Counted from the first letter of the stretch, positions 17,887 through 28,322 are shown. The stretch is 64,000 bases of DNA from an uncultured Lachnospiraceae bacterium (GCA_910577825.1 CAJTOK010000003.1:66157-130156), one strand, 5' to 3'. Notes: generated from the letters alone by a model not told the origin. Program-made: numbers and translations.

Positions 17887-19647
17887 ATGAGCAGGCTTAA
17901 AATTGGTACTACCATATATATCACATTTATTTGCATGATAATATATATACTGGCTCTTGCACTAGGCAATTATTATGTTATGCAGAAAGGGGCAGATAAC
18001 AGCAGTATACTTTATAATAATTATGGCAAAGTACAAGGCGATATGGCAATGGGTTACGCATATTTCCAGGAAATAAAGGCAGATATAAGAAATGTGCTTT
18101 ATCTGTATGCAAGGGATGCACAGAAAAGGGATTTGGCAATAGAAGACTTAAATACAGCAGAAAAAAATATGGAAGATTCTTTTGCTAAAGCAGAGAAAGC
18201 ATTTCTGGGTGAAGAGCTTTTAGACAAGTATAATAAAGCACATGAAAAGATAGAACTATATCTTAAAGATGTAAACCAGTGCCTTTTATATGTGTCACAG
18301 AATAATATTGCAGAGGCAAGAAGGCATCTTGCTGGCAGCGGTGTTGAAACAGCAAAGGAAGCAACAGCATTAATTAACCAGCTTACTGGCAAGCTGCAGG
18401 AAGATGCTTCGCTTATGCTTGAAAAGGAAGCAAAAGACAGGCATACTTCTAATACAGCGGTTTCATTTTTTCTTTTATTTGTTATATTGAGCATACTGTA
18501 TTCAGGATTTCTTTTAATTAAGCTTTTACGTAATCCTATGGTCAGGCTTGAGGAAATCGCAAGTAATATAGCTGCAGGTGATATAAACCATGATATAGAA
18601 ATGGTGGAAGGCGGTAAAAATGAAATAGCAATTTTACATAACAGTTTCTGTGATATGGTTGATAATCTTAAGAGGCAGGCAGGGGCGCTGGAAGAACTTT
18701 CTGCCGGGAACCTGGATATAGAATATACGCCGGCATCTGCAAATGACGTGGTGGGAAAGGCAATAAAAAAACTGGTTAATGATAATAATACAGCATTTGC
18801 AGTAATAAAGAATGCTGCAAAACAGGTTACTATTGGTTCAGGGCAGATAGCACAGGCAAGCCAGATACTTGCACAGGGTTCAACAGAACAGGCAAGTGCA
18901 ATACAGCAGATTGCAGCTTCTATTACAGATATTGCCAATAAGACAAAAGATAATGCCACACAGGCGGGCAAAGTAAACAGCATTATCATGGAAACAAAGG
19001 ATGATATTTTATATGGCAATGAATATATGAATGAAATGGTTGCAGCAATGGAAGAGATTAATGAGGCTTCTGAAAATATACAGAAGATTATAAAAGTTAT
19101 TGATGATATAGCATTTAATACAAATATACTTGCACTTAATGCTTCTGTTGAGGCGGCAAGGGCAGGTGAGCATGGCAAAGGCTTTGCTGTAGTTGCAGAA
19201 GAAGTACGGAATCTCGCAGGCAGGTCTGCACAGGCATCAAGCCAGACCGCAGGCATGATAGAAGATTCTATTGAAAAAGTAAAGAGAGGTTCAGAACTTG
19301 CACAGAAGACAGCAAAATCACTTGCTCTTGTATCAGAAATGGTTGATAAAATTACAAACCTTAGTACAGCCATAGCAGAAGCATCAGACAACCAGGCATT
19401 AGCAACAGCGCAGATAGACCAGGCATTAACACAGGTATCACAGGTAGTACAGACAAACTCTGCAACAAGCCAGCAGTGTGCATCTGCAAGTGAAGAACTT
19501 TCAGGTCAGGTGAGAGGGCTTGAAATGCAGGTAGCAAGGTTTAAGCTTAAAGGACAGGCAGAACCACAGCAGCAGACATACGCGCTGGAGCATGATGAGC
19601 CATTAATGATTGGAAATAATCTCTCCCTGAAAAATTTGGGCAATTAA
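17887..19647 (+). CDS. Methyl-accepting chemotaxis protein
   Basis: Chemoreceptor of 586 residues. TM1 lies at about 8-28. The ~160-residue external part looks like a four-helix-bundle (4HB_MCP) sensor. TM2 is at about 195-215, followed by HAMP (about 215-268) and the long cytoplasmic signalling coiled coil. The hairpin tip EAARAGEHGKGFAVVAEEVRNLA (about 420-442) contacts CheA and CheW. Gln/Glu-Ala-rich stretches on both sides are the methylation helices for the CheR/CheB encoded at 40.5-42.4 kb. There is no C-terminal pentapeptide tether. GGAGGAG precedes the ATG. The ligand is unknown. Confidence 0.95.
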   Translation: MSRLKIGTTIYITFICMIIYILALALGNYYVMQKGADNSSILYNNYGKVQGDMAMGYAYFQEIKADIRNVLYLYARDAQKRDLAIEDLNTAEKNMEDSFAKAEKAFLGEELLDKYNKAHEKIELYLKDVNQCLLYVSQNNIAEARRHLAGSGVETAKEATALINQLTGKLQEDASLMLEKEAKDRHTSNTAVSFFLLFVILSILYSGFLLIKLLRNPMVRLEEIASNIAAGDINHDIEMVEGGKNEIAILHNSFCDMVDNLKRQAGALEELSAGNLDIEYTPASANDVVGKAIKKLVNDNNTAFAVIKNAAKQVTIGSGQIAQASQILAQGSTEQASAIQQIAASITDIANKTKDNATQAGKVNSIIMETKDDILYGNEYMNEMVAAMEEINEASENIQKIIKVIDDIAFNTNILALNASVEAARAGEHGKGFAVVAEEVRNLAGRSAQASSQTAGMIEDSIEKVKRGSELAQKTAKSLALVSEMVDKITNLSTAIAEASDNQALATAQIDQALTQVSQVVQTNSATSQQCASASEELSGQVRGLEMQVARFKLKGQAEPQQQTYALEHDEPLMIGNNLSLKNLGN

Positions 19648-19752
19648 AAGATTTATATTAAACACAAAAATTAGACCTTAGACAGCATATAATGTAATTG
19701 TAATAAAGAAGAGAGATTATAAAACAGCAAAGAAAGGAAAAGATAAAATACA

Positions 19753-20601
19753 ATGCAAGGGAATGTTAAAGGCACTGTTAAGGACAGCATTTTCTGTAAC
19801 CTGTTTAAAACCAGAAAATACCTGCTGCAGCTGTACCATGCACTGCACCCGGAAGACGGCAGCATGACAGAAGATGGTCTTGAGAACATCACAATAAACC
19901 ATGTATTTACAAATGGCATTTATAATGACCTTTGTTTTATGGCTGGCAGCAAATTAATTTTAATGCTTGAAGCACAGTCCACATGGAGTATGAATGTAAT
20001 TATAAGGATGTTCATATACCTGGCACAGACATACCATGAATATTTCAAGAGGAACGGCACAAACCTTTACGGTAGTAAAAAGGCTGTAGTCCCAAAACCT
20101 GAACTTTATGTGGTTTATACAGGTAACAGGAAAAAACGGCAGAGATATATATCACTTTCAAAAGAATTTTTTAATGGGGAAAGTGCAGGCATTGAATTAA
20201 AAGCCAGGGTAATTTATGCTGGCAAAGGGAACGATATAATAAACCAGTATGTAAAATTTACAAAAGTATACAATGAACAGGTAAAAAAGCATGGAAAAAA
20301 TAAAAAAGCAGTCCTTGAAACAATACGTATCTGCAAGGACAAAGATTTGCTGAAAGAATACCTTGAAAGCAAAGAAAAGGAGGTTGTTGGTATTATGATG
20401 GCATTATTTGACCAGGAAGAAGTATTTGATACCTATGTTAAAAGTGAAAGAAAGGAAGCAGCAAGGGAAGCAAAAAAAGAAACTGCTATAAAATTATTAA
20501 AGATGGGGAAATGTTCTATTGATGAAATCAGGGAGCTTTTTCCACAGTTAGACGAAGAGGATATTATAGAAATAGAACAGGAATTTATGCAGCAGTCGTA
20601 A
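19753..20601 (+). CDS. Rpn-family (PD-(D/E)XK) nuclease-like protein
   Basis: Protein of 282 residues resembling recombination-promoting Rpn/YhgA-like nucleases that are often multi-copy in Lachnospiraceae. The N-terminal part has the PD-(D/E)XK-type core: NDLCFMAG followed by a strand with LMLEAQS (the ExQ motif) and a helix. A charged helical tail (KSERKEAAREAKKETAIKLL) with a small helical repeat at the C-terminus is usual in this group. It stands alone between the chemoreceptor and the terminator. Nuclease activity is inferred from fold motifs only. Confidence 0.75.
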   Translation: MQGNVKGTVKDSIFCNLFKTRKYLLQLYHALHPEDGSMTEDGLENITINHVFTNGIYNDLCFMAGSKLILMLEAQSTWSMNVIIRMFIYLAQTYHEYFKRNGTNLYGSKKAVVPKPELYVVYTGNRKKRQRYISLSKEFFNGESAGIELKARVIYAGKGNDIINQYVKFTKVYNEQVKKHGKNKKAVLETIRICKDKDLLKEYLESKEKEVVGIMMALFDQEEVFDTYVKSERKEAAREAKKETAIKLLKMGKCSIDEIRELFPQLDEEDIIEIEQEFMQQS

Positions 20602-20623
20602 AGACATATAAACGAAATAATAG

Positions 20624-20695
20624 CAGCCAGGTGCGTGGATAATAATTAAATTTATTATTCCATGCACTTTTTTATTTAAAAACCTTTCCTGGCTG
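20624..20695 (+). terminator. Nested inverted repeats, inner one a terminator
   Basis: The inner arms GTGCGTGGATAATAA and TTATTATTCCATGCAC (20631-20667) form a long stem with small mismatches, followed by TTTTTTA, a good terminator for the Rpn-like gene. Outer perfect arms CAGCCAGG (20624-20631) and CCTGGCTG (20688-20695) enclose it, a nested arrangement seen in small mobile or palindromic elements. Confidence 0.7.
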
Positions 20696-20884
20696 GTGCA
20701 GGATAAGTGGAATGGATGTGTGGCAGGAACATTGCTGCCCTGCCATAATCTTAAACTTAACATAATTAGTTTTTAATAAAAAAGTAAGGATTTAATTTTT
20801 CAGATATGGTATTCTTAATAAAATGATACAACAATGATGGATATTGGTATGTGTTATATGTGCACTGGGAAAGAGGGGAATGAA

Positions 20885-21580
20885 ATGGAAAATACAAATA
20901 TTTTAATAGTTGATGATGACCACGATATAGCTGACCTGGTTTCAATCCACCTTAAGGGGGAGGGCTATAACTGTTTTAAGGCTTATAATGGCAGGCAGGC
21001 AATCAGTATATTTGAAAGTGAAAATATAGACCTTGCGGTTCTTGATATTATGATGCCGGGCATTGACGGGCGGCAGGTATGTGCAAAGATACGTGAGAGC
21101 AGCACGATACCGATTATAATGCTTAGTGCAAGGGATAGTGAAAATGACAAGGTGGAGGGTCTTGTTAATGGTGCAGATGATTATGTGACTAAACCGTTTA
21201 ATACAATGGAACTGATTGCAAGGGTGAAGTCGCAGTTAAGGCGTTACCAGAATTTTGGCGGTGCCAGGGAAAAGTCTGCGGAATCTGTCGAACTTGAAAA
21301 TTTGTGGATGGACAGGAGCCTGCACCAGGTTAAGGCATATGGCAGGGATGTTAAGCTTACTCCTATAGAATTTGATATATTATTCCTTATGGCGTCACAT
21401 CCTAATAATGTATTCTCAACAGATGAGATTTTTGAAAGGGTATGGAAAGAAAAGAGCTTTGAGATGAGCAATACTGTAATGGTGCATATAAGAAGGCTGC
21501 GTGAGAAGATAGAGTTAGAACCAAGGAATGCACAGATTATAAAAACTGTATGGGGAGTGGGCTATAAGATTGAAGCATAG
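20885..21580 (+). CDS. OmpR/VanR-family response regulator of the envelope locus
   Basis: Response regulator of 231 residues. The receiver domain has D10/D11 and phospho-acceptor D54 (LDIMMPG), with TKPFNTMEL after the switch lysine. The OmpR-type winged helix ends in TVWGVGYKIEA. An in-frame ATG at 20834 has no ribosome binding site, whereas this one has AGAGGGG six bases upstream. The kinase gene overlaps its end by eleven bases. It begins the probable operon of membrane and ABC genes extending to 30848, which it is likely to control; no binding site was recognised upstream. Confidence 0.93.
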   Translation: MENTNILIVDDDHDIADLVSIHLKGEGYNCFKAYNGRQAISIFESENIDLAVLDIMMPGIDGRQVCAKIRESSTIPIIMLSARDSENDKVEGLVNGADDYVTKPFNTMELIARVKSQLRRYQNFGGAREKSAESVELENLWMDRSLHQVKAYGRDVKLTPIEFDILFLMASHPNNVFSTDEIFERVWKEKSFEMSNTVMVHIRRLREKIELEPRNAQIIKTVWGVGYKIEA

Positions 21581-22793
21581 TATTTACAGAAGCCTGAGGG
21601 GTGAGCTGGTTATTTATAGTATTATAAGTATGCTGCTTGCTGTAGCCACGGAGTTTCTTATTGGAATGCTGCTTGTAATGGTTGCACGGACTTTCGGTGT
21701 ATCGAGAAGCGGCTATGGCAAACACCATATTATGGAGAATAAAAATAATTACAGCCAGCCGGATTTTTTACTGGATTACCGTGGAATCAGGCACTGGAAT
21801 AAAGACACAATCATGGTAATTATGTTTATTATACTTTTGCTTGGTTTTATATTGTTTGTATTCTATTTTCTTATTCTTACACGGCGCATTACAAAAGATA
21901 TGAGTTATATATCAAACTGTATCTCAAATATTGCGGCAGGTGAAATGGAGGTGCAGATAACAGGCATAAACAGGGAAGATGAGATAGGGGAGATAGTTTT
22001 ACAGGTGAACCGGATGTATGGGGAGATACAGAGACTTATGAAGTCAGAGCGTGAGGCGCTGCAGGCTAATAAGGACATGATAACATGTGTTGCGCATGAT
22101 TTGCGTACACCGCTTACTTCTATTATAGGCTATCTCCAGCTTGCAACAGATACAAATAAGTATACGGTAGATGAACGGCAGAAATATGCAAATATTGCAA
22201 TGCGCAAGGCAGACAGGATGCAGGGGCTTATAGAGGAGCTTTTTAGTTATACAAAGCTTATGAGCGGGGAGATAACATTGCACCGCAGTAATATAGATAT
22301 AGTGAAGCTTGTTGAACAGATGACAGAAGAATTTTACCCGCTTTTTATGGAGAATGGCCTTGAGTATACATTAAAGCAGAATGTGTACAGCCTTATTATG
22401 GAGGTTGACGGCGAGCTTATAGCAAGGGCAGTTTCAAACCTTATAAGCAATGCCGTGAAATATGGCAAGGATGGCAAGGCAGTCCATATTGAGCTTGAAA
22501 AATATGATAATGAACTGCAGATACGTGTAACTAACTTTGGGCTGGTAATACCAGAAGAAAGCATAGAACATATTTTTGACAAGTTCTACAGGGTAGAAAG
22601 CTCAAGGTCTGTACAGACGGGGGGTACAGGGCTTGGACTTAATATAGCACAGGAAATAGCGGTACTGCATGGGGGCAAGATAACAGTGCAAAGCAGTATT
22701 AACGGCACATGTTTTACTATCGCACTTCCTGTAAAAAACACAGGCAGCAGTAATGAAAGTAATAAACCAGAGGAGGAGGAAAATGAAAAATAA
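21570..22793 (+). CDS. Sensor histidine kinase of the envelope locus
   Basis: Histidine kinase of 407 residues. TM1 (about 17-40) and TM2 (about 82-105) enclose a ~40-residue external loop. A HAMP-like linker follows, then the HisKA box VAHDLRTPLTS with H176 and an ATPase domain with N box (SNLISNAVKYG), DKFYR and GGTGLGLNIAQE. It starts with TTG inside the regulator gene, preceded by GGGGAGTGGG. Its last eleven bases overlap the next gene, which ties the two-component system to the membrane and ABC genes downstream. Confidence 0.93.
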   Translation: MKHSIYRSLRGELVIYSIISMLLAVATEFLIGMLLVMVARTFGVSRSGYGKHHIMENKNNYSQPDFLLDYRGIRHWNKDTIMVIMFIILLLGFILFVFYFLILTRRITKDMSYISNCISNIAAGEMEVQITGINREDEIGEIVLQVNRMYGEIQRLMKSEREALQANKDMITCVAHDLRTPLTSIIGYLQLATDTNKYTVDERQKYANIAMRKADRMQGLIEELFSYTKLMSGEITLHRSNIDIVKLVEQMTEEFYPLFMENGLEYTLKQNVYSLIMEVDGELIARAVSNLISNAVKYGKDGKAVHIELEKYDNELQIRVTNFGLVIPEESIEHIFDKFYRVESSRSVQTGGTGLGLNIAQEIAVLHGGKITVQSSINGTCFTIALPVKNTGSSNESNKPEEEENEK

Positions 22794-24855
22794 GTTTATT
22801 AATTTTTTATTTGCAGCTGTATTACTTGTTGTTATTGTACCATGTTGCCAGACAGTTAATGTAAAAGCCGGTGGAATTGATAAAGATGGTTTAATGGCTC
22901 CGGGCAATATACATGTTATAGAGGCTGTTGATGAAAATGGTATAAAAATGGGGACAAGTGATGTTGTTACAACAACATGTTTTGGATATGGCGGGGAGAG
23001 CAGGTATGGCAGGAATGTAAGGGTGGATATACTGGCAGAAGGAAGAAGAAATGGGTTTTCAGGAAAGTTAGTTATAGAATGCTGGGCTTCTGCTGCATAT
23101 GGAACTGACCCTGTAACAATCAAGAAAAGTTTTTCTGCCGGAGCAGATGAAAATAAAATGGTACAGTTTGCTATGCCTTGTGTAGAAGACAACTCTATAA
23201 TAAGGGTAACATTACTTGATGCAAATGAAGAGGAGGTTTCATCACATTATATTTCCCTTGGTTCTAATTCACATGATTATATATCAAATATTTATATGGG
23301 CATACTTTCTGACAATAAATATGGTTACAAGTATATTACAAAGCTTCTTACACCGAACCACAGCATGGCATTAGGTGATAATGCAGTAATATACCCCCTT
23401 GGCGGTTATAGTATTACAGGTGATGCAAGAATGCTGGATTCACTTGATGTAATAATGATTGACGGATATAATTCAGGAAAGATTTCAGGCAGCCAGGCAA
23501 AAGGGTTAAAGGACTGGGTAATGGAAGGCGGCACATTGTTACTTGGGGGCGGAAAAGATGCTGTCCCGGTATTTAAGGCACTGGCAGGGGATATGTTTAA
23601 AGGAAGTACAGGAAAGGAAAAGACAATTAATACGGACTTTGGCATAAAAGGCCAGAAGAAAAAAACTCTTGATATATTACAAACATATATAGAGGGTGCT
23701 GCCACGGTTTTAACAGATGGCAAAGAAAACCTTATAAAAAAGGTACAGTATGGCAAAGGCAATGTGCTTGTAGCAGAATTTCCACTGGAATTAGAAGAGG
23801 AAGAAACATATACCTTTGGCTCTGTAATTACAGATATAATTACTAAGAATTTAAGCCAGCAGAGAAAATCTGTTATGGGGCTTCTTCCAAAAGACACATA
23901 TAACAGTTATGACAGTTCCCTTTATATGGAAAAAACAATGCTTCTTAATGAATCAGGGGCGCTTCCTAATATAAAACTGTATGCTGTTATTATATTTATA
24001 TATGTATTTATTGCAGAGCCAGGGGTTTATTTACTAGCTAAAAAGAGAGATAAAAGAAGCGGGCTCTGGGTTATTGTACCTGCAGTTTCAGCTTTATTTT
24101 CTGCGGTAGTATATTTACTTGGAACAAGTACACGCATACAGGAGCCATATATAAATTTTGCTTCAACGTTTGAACTGCCAGTAAAAAGAAATACACAAGA
24201 CAGGGTAAATACAACATTTTCGGTTACAAGCCCTTTTAACGGGCAGTATGAAATACCACTTCCGGAAGATACAAAGCTTTTACCAGTGCTTCTTAATAAT
24301 GTTAATAATTATCCACAGAGAGGAAAGCAGGCAGGCACATTTGATAGTGTGGGGCGTGGATATGGTGTGGAGTATGGCAATGGCAATATAAAAGCAGTTA
24401 TGGATAACCTGCCTGCATTTGACAGTGCATATTTTAATCTTGTAAATGAAAGGACTTCAAAGGGTACAATTAAAACAGAGGTTAAAAAAGATGGAAACAG
24501 TATTTCAGGGACAATAAGCAATGATATGTCATGCGGGCTGGAGGATTGTATTTTTTACCATGGCGGCAGGGTGTATTATATTGGAAGCCTTGCACCAGGG
24601 GAAACGGCAGATATAAAATTAACCAGAAAGCCGGATATCTATGAGGAAAGCAGTTATGGCAATGATTTTGGAAAACTTATAGAGGATGTAATGGGAGGGT
24701 CTATGGATAATTACCGCACTAATAATGTAATAAAAAGGAAAATTGGAATGATAATGGCATTTGCTGGCGGTGACAAGGAAAGCAGCACATGGTTCTATGG
24801 CTTTATTGAAAATGGCGGTGAAACAGGTGTTTACAAATATACAGATATTGTATAA
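22783..24855 (+). CDS. Membrane protein with GATase-like extracytoplasmic domain
   Basis: Unrecognised protein of 690 residues. A signal peptide (1-30) leads to a beta-rich domain (about 55-150). Next is a class-I glutamine-amidotransferase-like segment (about 190-290) with DARMLDSLDVIMIDGY and a G-rich DWVMEGGTLLLGGG loop. Two membrane segments lie at about 396-450, ending in YLLGTSTRIQEPY. A last extracytoplasmic beta-domain contains NDMSCGLEDCIFY. It is paralogous along its whole length to the C-terminal part of the next gene. Two in-frame ATGs exist; this one follows AGGAGGAGG at the right spacing. GldG-like auxiliary subunits of ABC transporters have comparable architecture, which is analogy only. 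Confidence 0.8.
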   Translation: MKNKFINFLFAAVLLVVIVPCCQTVNVKAGGIDKDGLMAPGNIHVIEAVDENGIKMGTSDVVTTTCFGYGGESRYGRNVRVDILAEGRRNGFSGKLVIECWASAAYGTDPVTIKKSFSAGADENKMVQFAMPCVEDNSIIRVTLLDANEEEVSSHYISLGSNSHDYISNIYMGILSDNKYGYKYITKLLTPNHSMALGDNAVIYPLGGYSITGDARMLDSLDVIMIDGYNSGKISGSQAKGLKDWVMEGGTLLLGGGKDAVPVFKALAGDMFKGSTGKEKTINTDFGIKGQKKKTLDILQTYIEGAATVLTDGKENLIKKVQYGKGNVLVAEFPLELEEEETYTFGSVITDIITKNLSQQRKSVMGLLPKDTYNSYDSSLYMEKTMLLNESGALPNIKLYAVIIFIYVFIAEPGVYLLAKKRDKRSGLWVIVPAVSALFSAVVYLLGTSTRIQEPYINFASTFELPVKRNTQDRVNTTFSVTSPFNGQYEIPLPEDTKLLPVLLNNVNNYPQRGKQAGTFDSVGRGYGVEYGNGNIKAVMDNLPAFDSAYFNLVNERTSKGTIKTEVKKDGNSISGTISNDMSCGLEDCIFYHGGRVYYIGSLAPGETADIKLTRKPDIYEESSYGNDFGKLIEDVMGGSMDNYRTNNVIKRKIGMIMAFAGGDKESSTWFYGFIENGGETGVYKYTDIV

Positions 24856-24872
24856 ATAAATGGAGGTCAATT

Positions 24873-27800
24873 ATGAAAATAAATCCGGTATATGGAAAGG
24901 AAGTAAAATTAAGGGTGCGTTCTTTAAAATTTGCACTGACAATACTGTTTTTTAATCTTGGGCTTGTTGCAATAGCACTTTTTGGTTTTGAAATGATTTT
25001 TAATGTTAATATGAATAACAGGATAGATTATTCAGGTGCAGTAATGGTGTATTTTGTAATTATCTGCCTGGAAGCGGCTATGGTTGCATTCCTGGTTCCT
25101 GTATTTACAGCGGGAAGCATAGCAGGCGAACGTGAGAAGCAGACACTTGAGATACTTCTTACTACAGTATTAAAACCAAGGCAGATAGTTACAGGCAAGC
25201 TTATGTCATCAATAAGCATGGTAATACTGCTTGTATTTTCAAGCCTTCCGGTTGTATCAATAGTTTTTACTATTGGCGGCATAAGCATGGCAGACCTTAT
25301 GCAGTTTGTAGTATTTATTATTGTAATGTCACTTTTTATAGGAAGCATGGGTGTGTGTGCCTCATCAATGGTTAAAAAGGCAATTCCTGCCACAGTATTA
25401 TCATTTGCATTGGTAGGGATTGTATGCGGGGTAACTGCAATAGCAGTATTGGTAGCTAATGAGGGCGCTAATATATATTATTATACTGTACAAAATTCAA
25501 ATGGCACAGTGCCTGATGTTTCATGGATAATGTATCCACTGCTTATAAACCCTGCATTTACTATATTCCATATGGTGAGCAGGCAGTATATGTCTGATGA
25601 CCTGCTTTATTATATGGCAAATGCACTTAATGGGGAAATACTTCCATTTGTTAAAGATTACTGGTTTATATGCAGCATTGCTGCACAGCTTGTACTTACA
25701 TTGCTGTTCTTAAAGCTTGCAACAGTATTTCTTGACCCGTTAAGGCGGAAAGAAAAGGCAAGGAAAACAAAGGGCAGGAAAAGCAGGAAAGCGGCAGCGG
25801 CAGTCCTTGTACTTCTTCTTATTGCAGGCATTGCACCAGCTGCACCAAAAACAGCTGCTTCTGTTAAATTAAATGCTTTAGATAAAGAAGGCAGGATAAG
25901 CATTAAGAAAGGTGATATAAGCGCAAATGTAAGGCTTGGCTATAAAGGCAGGACAAAATACAACAGGAATATAAGGGCAGATGCCGTTATAGAAAACAAA
26001 GGCAGCGATTTTACCGGCAAGTTCAGGATAGAATATACAAGGACAGAGGCGGAGGGTTCTGTAGCAATACAGAAAAATTTTGCCGCTGCATCAGGTGAGA
26101 GCAAAAATGTACAGTTTGCACTGCCAGGCGTTGACCCTGAAGCAATTATAAGGATTGCAATATGTGATGAAAATAATAAGGTTATATGTTCTGAATATAT
26201 AAATTCCAGTTTTAATGATGACCAGTCAATACTTTATATTGGTACACTTTCAGACAGCCAGGACAGACTTAAATATATTTCAAGCGGGCTGGCAGCAGAT
26301 AAAAATTCCTTTGGTGCAAGTGATGAAGGGCTGGTATTTGAACTTGAAAGCAATGATATTACAGAAGATGCCAGGATGCTTGATTCGCTGGATGTTATAA
26401 TAATAGATAATTTTGATACAGGAAAGCTGTCCAAAGGGCAGATTAATGCAGTTAAAAAATGGATTGGGAATGGCGGCACACTTTTTCTTGGGAGTGGTGC
26501 AAATGCCAGCAAAGTGCTTGACGCATTTTCTGGAACACTTTTAAAAGGGACAATAGGCAGTACAAAAAGCATTAATACTAATTTCGGCATAACAAGGGCA
26601 GAGCTTACAAGGCTTCTTGGTGAAAACCGTGCCAATAAAAGAATACCGCTTGATATAACGCAGATTAATATAAAGGGTTCAAAACAGGTTTTATCAGACA
26701 GGCAGAATAATCTTATAAGTTCGCTGGATTATGAAAACGGAAATGTAATGACAGCAGAGTTTTCATTAGCTTTAGACTCTGCAGCAGCAGAGCTTTACGG
26801 GCCTGTTATAGTAGATGTAATTAAGAAAAATATAAGTGAAAAAAGAAAAACGGATATGGGGTTAAATAGTGTAAAATCATGGCAGTCATATTCTAATGTA
26901 TATATGTACGAAAATGATGTATTAAACCTGAACAGCACAGACTCCCTTCCAAATCTTAAACTTTATGCAGTGCTTTTATTAATATATGTATTTCTTGCAG
27001 GACCGGTAATCTATGTAATTATGAAGAAAAAGGATAAAAGAAGCCTGCTGTGGGGCATAGTGCCAGTATTTTCAATAGTGTTTTCAGTAACAATTTATTT
27101 AATTGGAACAAGTACACGTATCCAGAAGCCGTTTGTTAATTATGTTTCAACAGTAGAACTGCCAGAGAAAGGAAATAACCACCATAATATAAATACGTCT
27201 TTTACAATTACCAGTTCCTCAAGCAAATCATATGAAGCAGTGCTGCCAGAAGACAGTGATGTAATGCCTTCAACACTTAACAGGTATTATTATTCTGCAT
27301 ATTATTCACCAAACAGGGAGATAGACGAATATGATTATGGAATTGAATATTCTGCAGACAGTACAAAACTTCATATGAACAATCTTACCGCATTTGAAAG
27401 CGTGCCTTTTAAAATGAGCAATAAAAGCAAAAATACAGGTACAGTCCAGACAGATTTACAGATGAACAACAATAAAATTTCAGGATTTATAACCAACAAT
27501 ATGTCATGTGATTTAGAAACCTGCCTGTTCTATTGTAAGGGGACGCTATATTATATAGGTGATATACCAGCAGGAAAGTCTGTTGATATATTAAAGCAGA
27601 AAAGCTTTAAGGAAATGAAATATTCATATGATTTTGAATACCAGTTAAGTTCTGCACTGGGAGGGAGTTATTATGACAGTACAGCTGATGTTTCATTAAG
27701 AAGAAAAATTGGAATGATAAATACATTTGTTACTGGCAGCAGTTATGCTGATACATGGTTTTATGGTTTTATACCAAAGGATAAAGAAACAGCATTTACA

Positions 27801-28319
27801 GATAATTTTACATTTGATGAATATGGCGAAACAGGTGTATATAAAGTTGTGCAAGTTCCAGAAAAAATAAATGGATATGATGTTATAGGTTCACTGGAAG
27901 ATTATGCAGCAGAGTATGACAGCAACCTGACTAACGGGCTTTATGTATATGACAAGGCAACAAGAGGAATAGAAATAACATACAGGTTCCCAAAGGGTTT
28001 TACTCTTAAAAAGATTATATATAACAGGGAAACTGCAGGTGGAAATGAATTTACACTTAAAAATAATGAGTATTCTGAAAATGCCTTTTTAGGGGCTGCA
28101 AAGGTTAAAGACAAAAAGACAGGAAAGTATGTACAGATTCTTAAATCTGCCAAAAAAACAGAAATAAATAATATAGAACAATATCTTGAAGATGATGGAA
28201 GCCTTAAAGTATATTATGAAATAAGCAATATACAAAACCTTGATGTAGATTCATATATGCTTCCAAGGGTGAAGCTTGCAGGTGCGTATAAAAAAACAAG
28301 AGAAAGGCATGGTTATTAA
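24873..28319 (+). CDS. ABC-2 permease fused to GATase-like membrane module
   Basis: Protein of 1148 residues made of two parts. Residues 1-300 form an ABC-2-type permease with about six membrane segments and the motif AGSIAGEREKQTLEILLTT seen in NatB/GldF-like permeases. A basic stretch and a hydrophobic segment (about 309-328) resembling a signal peptide join it to a second part. That part repeats the whole architecture of the preceding gene: beta-domain, GATase-like segment (DARMLDSLDVIIIDNF, GNGGTLFLGSG), two membrane segments near 697-745 with YLIGTSTRIQKP, and a terminal domain with NNMSCDLETCLFY. About 150 further residues follow. The stop lies three bases before the ATPase start. The substrate is unknown. 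Confidence 0.85.
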   Translation: MKINPVYGKEVKLRVRSLKFALTILFFNLGLVAIALFGFEMIFNVNMNNRIDYSGAVMVYFVIICLEAAMVAFLVPVFTAGSIAGEREKQTLEILLTTVLKPRQIVTGKLMSSISMVILLVFSSLPVVSIVFTIGGISMADLMQFVVFIIVMSLFIGSMGVCASSMVKKAIPATVLSFALVGIVCGVTAIAVLVANEGANIYYYTVQNSNGTVPDVSWIMYPLLINPAFTIFHMVSRQYMSDDLLYYMANALNGEILPFVKDYWFICSIAAQLVLTLLFLKLATVFLDPLRRKEKARKTKGRKSRKAAAAVLVLLLIAGIAPAAPKTAASVKLNALDKEGRISIKKGDISANVRLGYKGRTKYNRNIRADAVIENKGSDFTGKFRIEYTRTEAEGSVAIQKNFAAASGESKNVQFALPGVDPEAIIRIAICDENNKVICSEYINSSFNDDQSILYIGTLSDSQDRLKYISSGLAADKNSFGASDEGLVFELESNDITEDARMLDSLDVIIIDNFDTGKLSKGQINAVKKWIGNGGTLFLGSGANASKVLDAFSGTLLKGTIGSTKSINTNFGITRAELTRLLGENRANKRIPLDITQINIKGSKQVLSDRQNNLISSLDYENGNVMTAEFSLALDSAAAELYGPVIVDVIKKNISEKRKTDMGLNSVKSWQSYSNVYMYENDVLNLNSTDSLPNLKLYAVLLLIYVFLAGPVIYVIMKKKDKRSLLWGIVPVFSIVFSVTIYLIGTSTRIQKPFVNYVSTVELPEKGNNHHNINTSFTITSSSSKSYEAVLPEDSDVMPSTLNRYYYSAYYSPNREIDEYDYGIEYSADSTKLHMNNLTAFESVPFKMSNKSKNTGTVQTDLQMNNNKISGFITNNMSCDLETCLFYCKGTLYYIGDIPAGKSVDILKQKSFKEMKYSYDFEYQLSSALGGSYYDSTADVSLRRKIGMINTFVTGSSYADTWFYGFIPKDKETAFTDNFTFDEYGETGVYKVVQVPEKINGYDVIGSLEDYAAEYDSNLTNGLYVYDKATRGIEITYRFPKGFTLKKIIYNRETAGGNEFTLKNNEYSENAFLGAAKVKDKKTGKYVQILKSAKKTEINNIEQYLEDDGSLKVYYEISNIQNLDVDSYMLPRVKLAGAYKKTRERHGY

Positions 28320-28322
28320 TAT

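Noticed and set aside
18099..19391. Long minus-strand frame opposite the chemoreceptor
   Set aside because: Compositional shadow of the Ala/Glu-rich coiled coil; no ribosome binding site.
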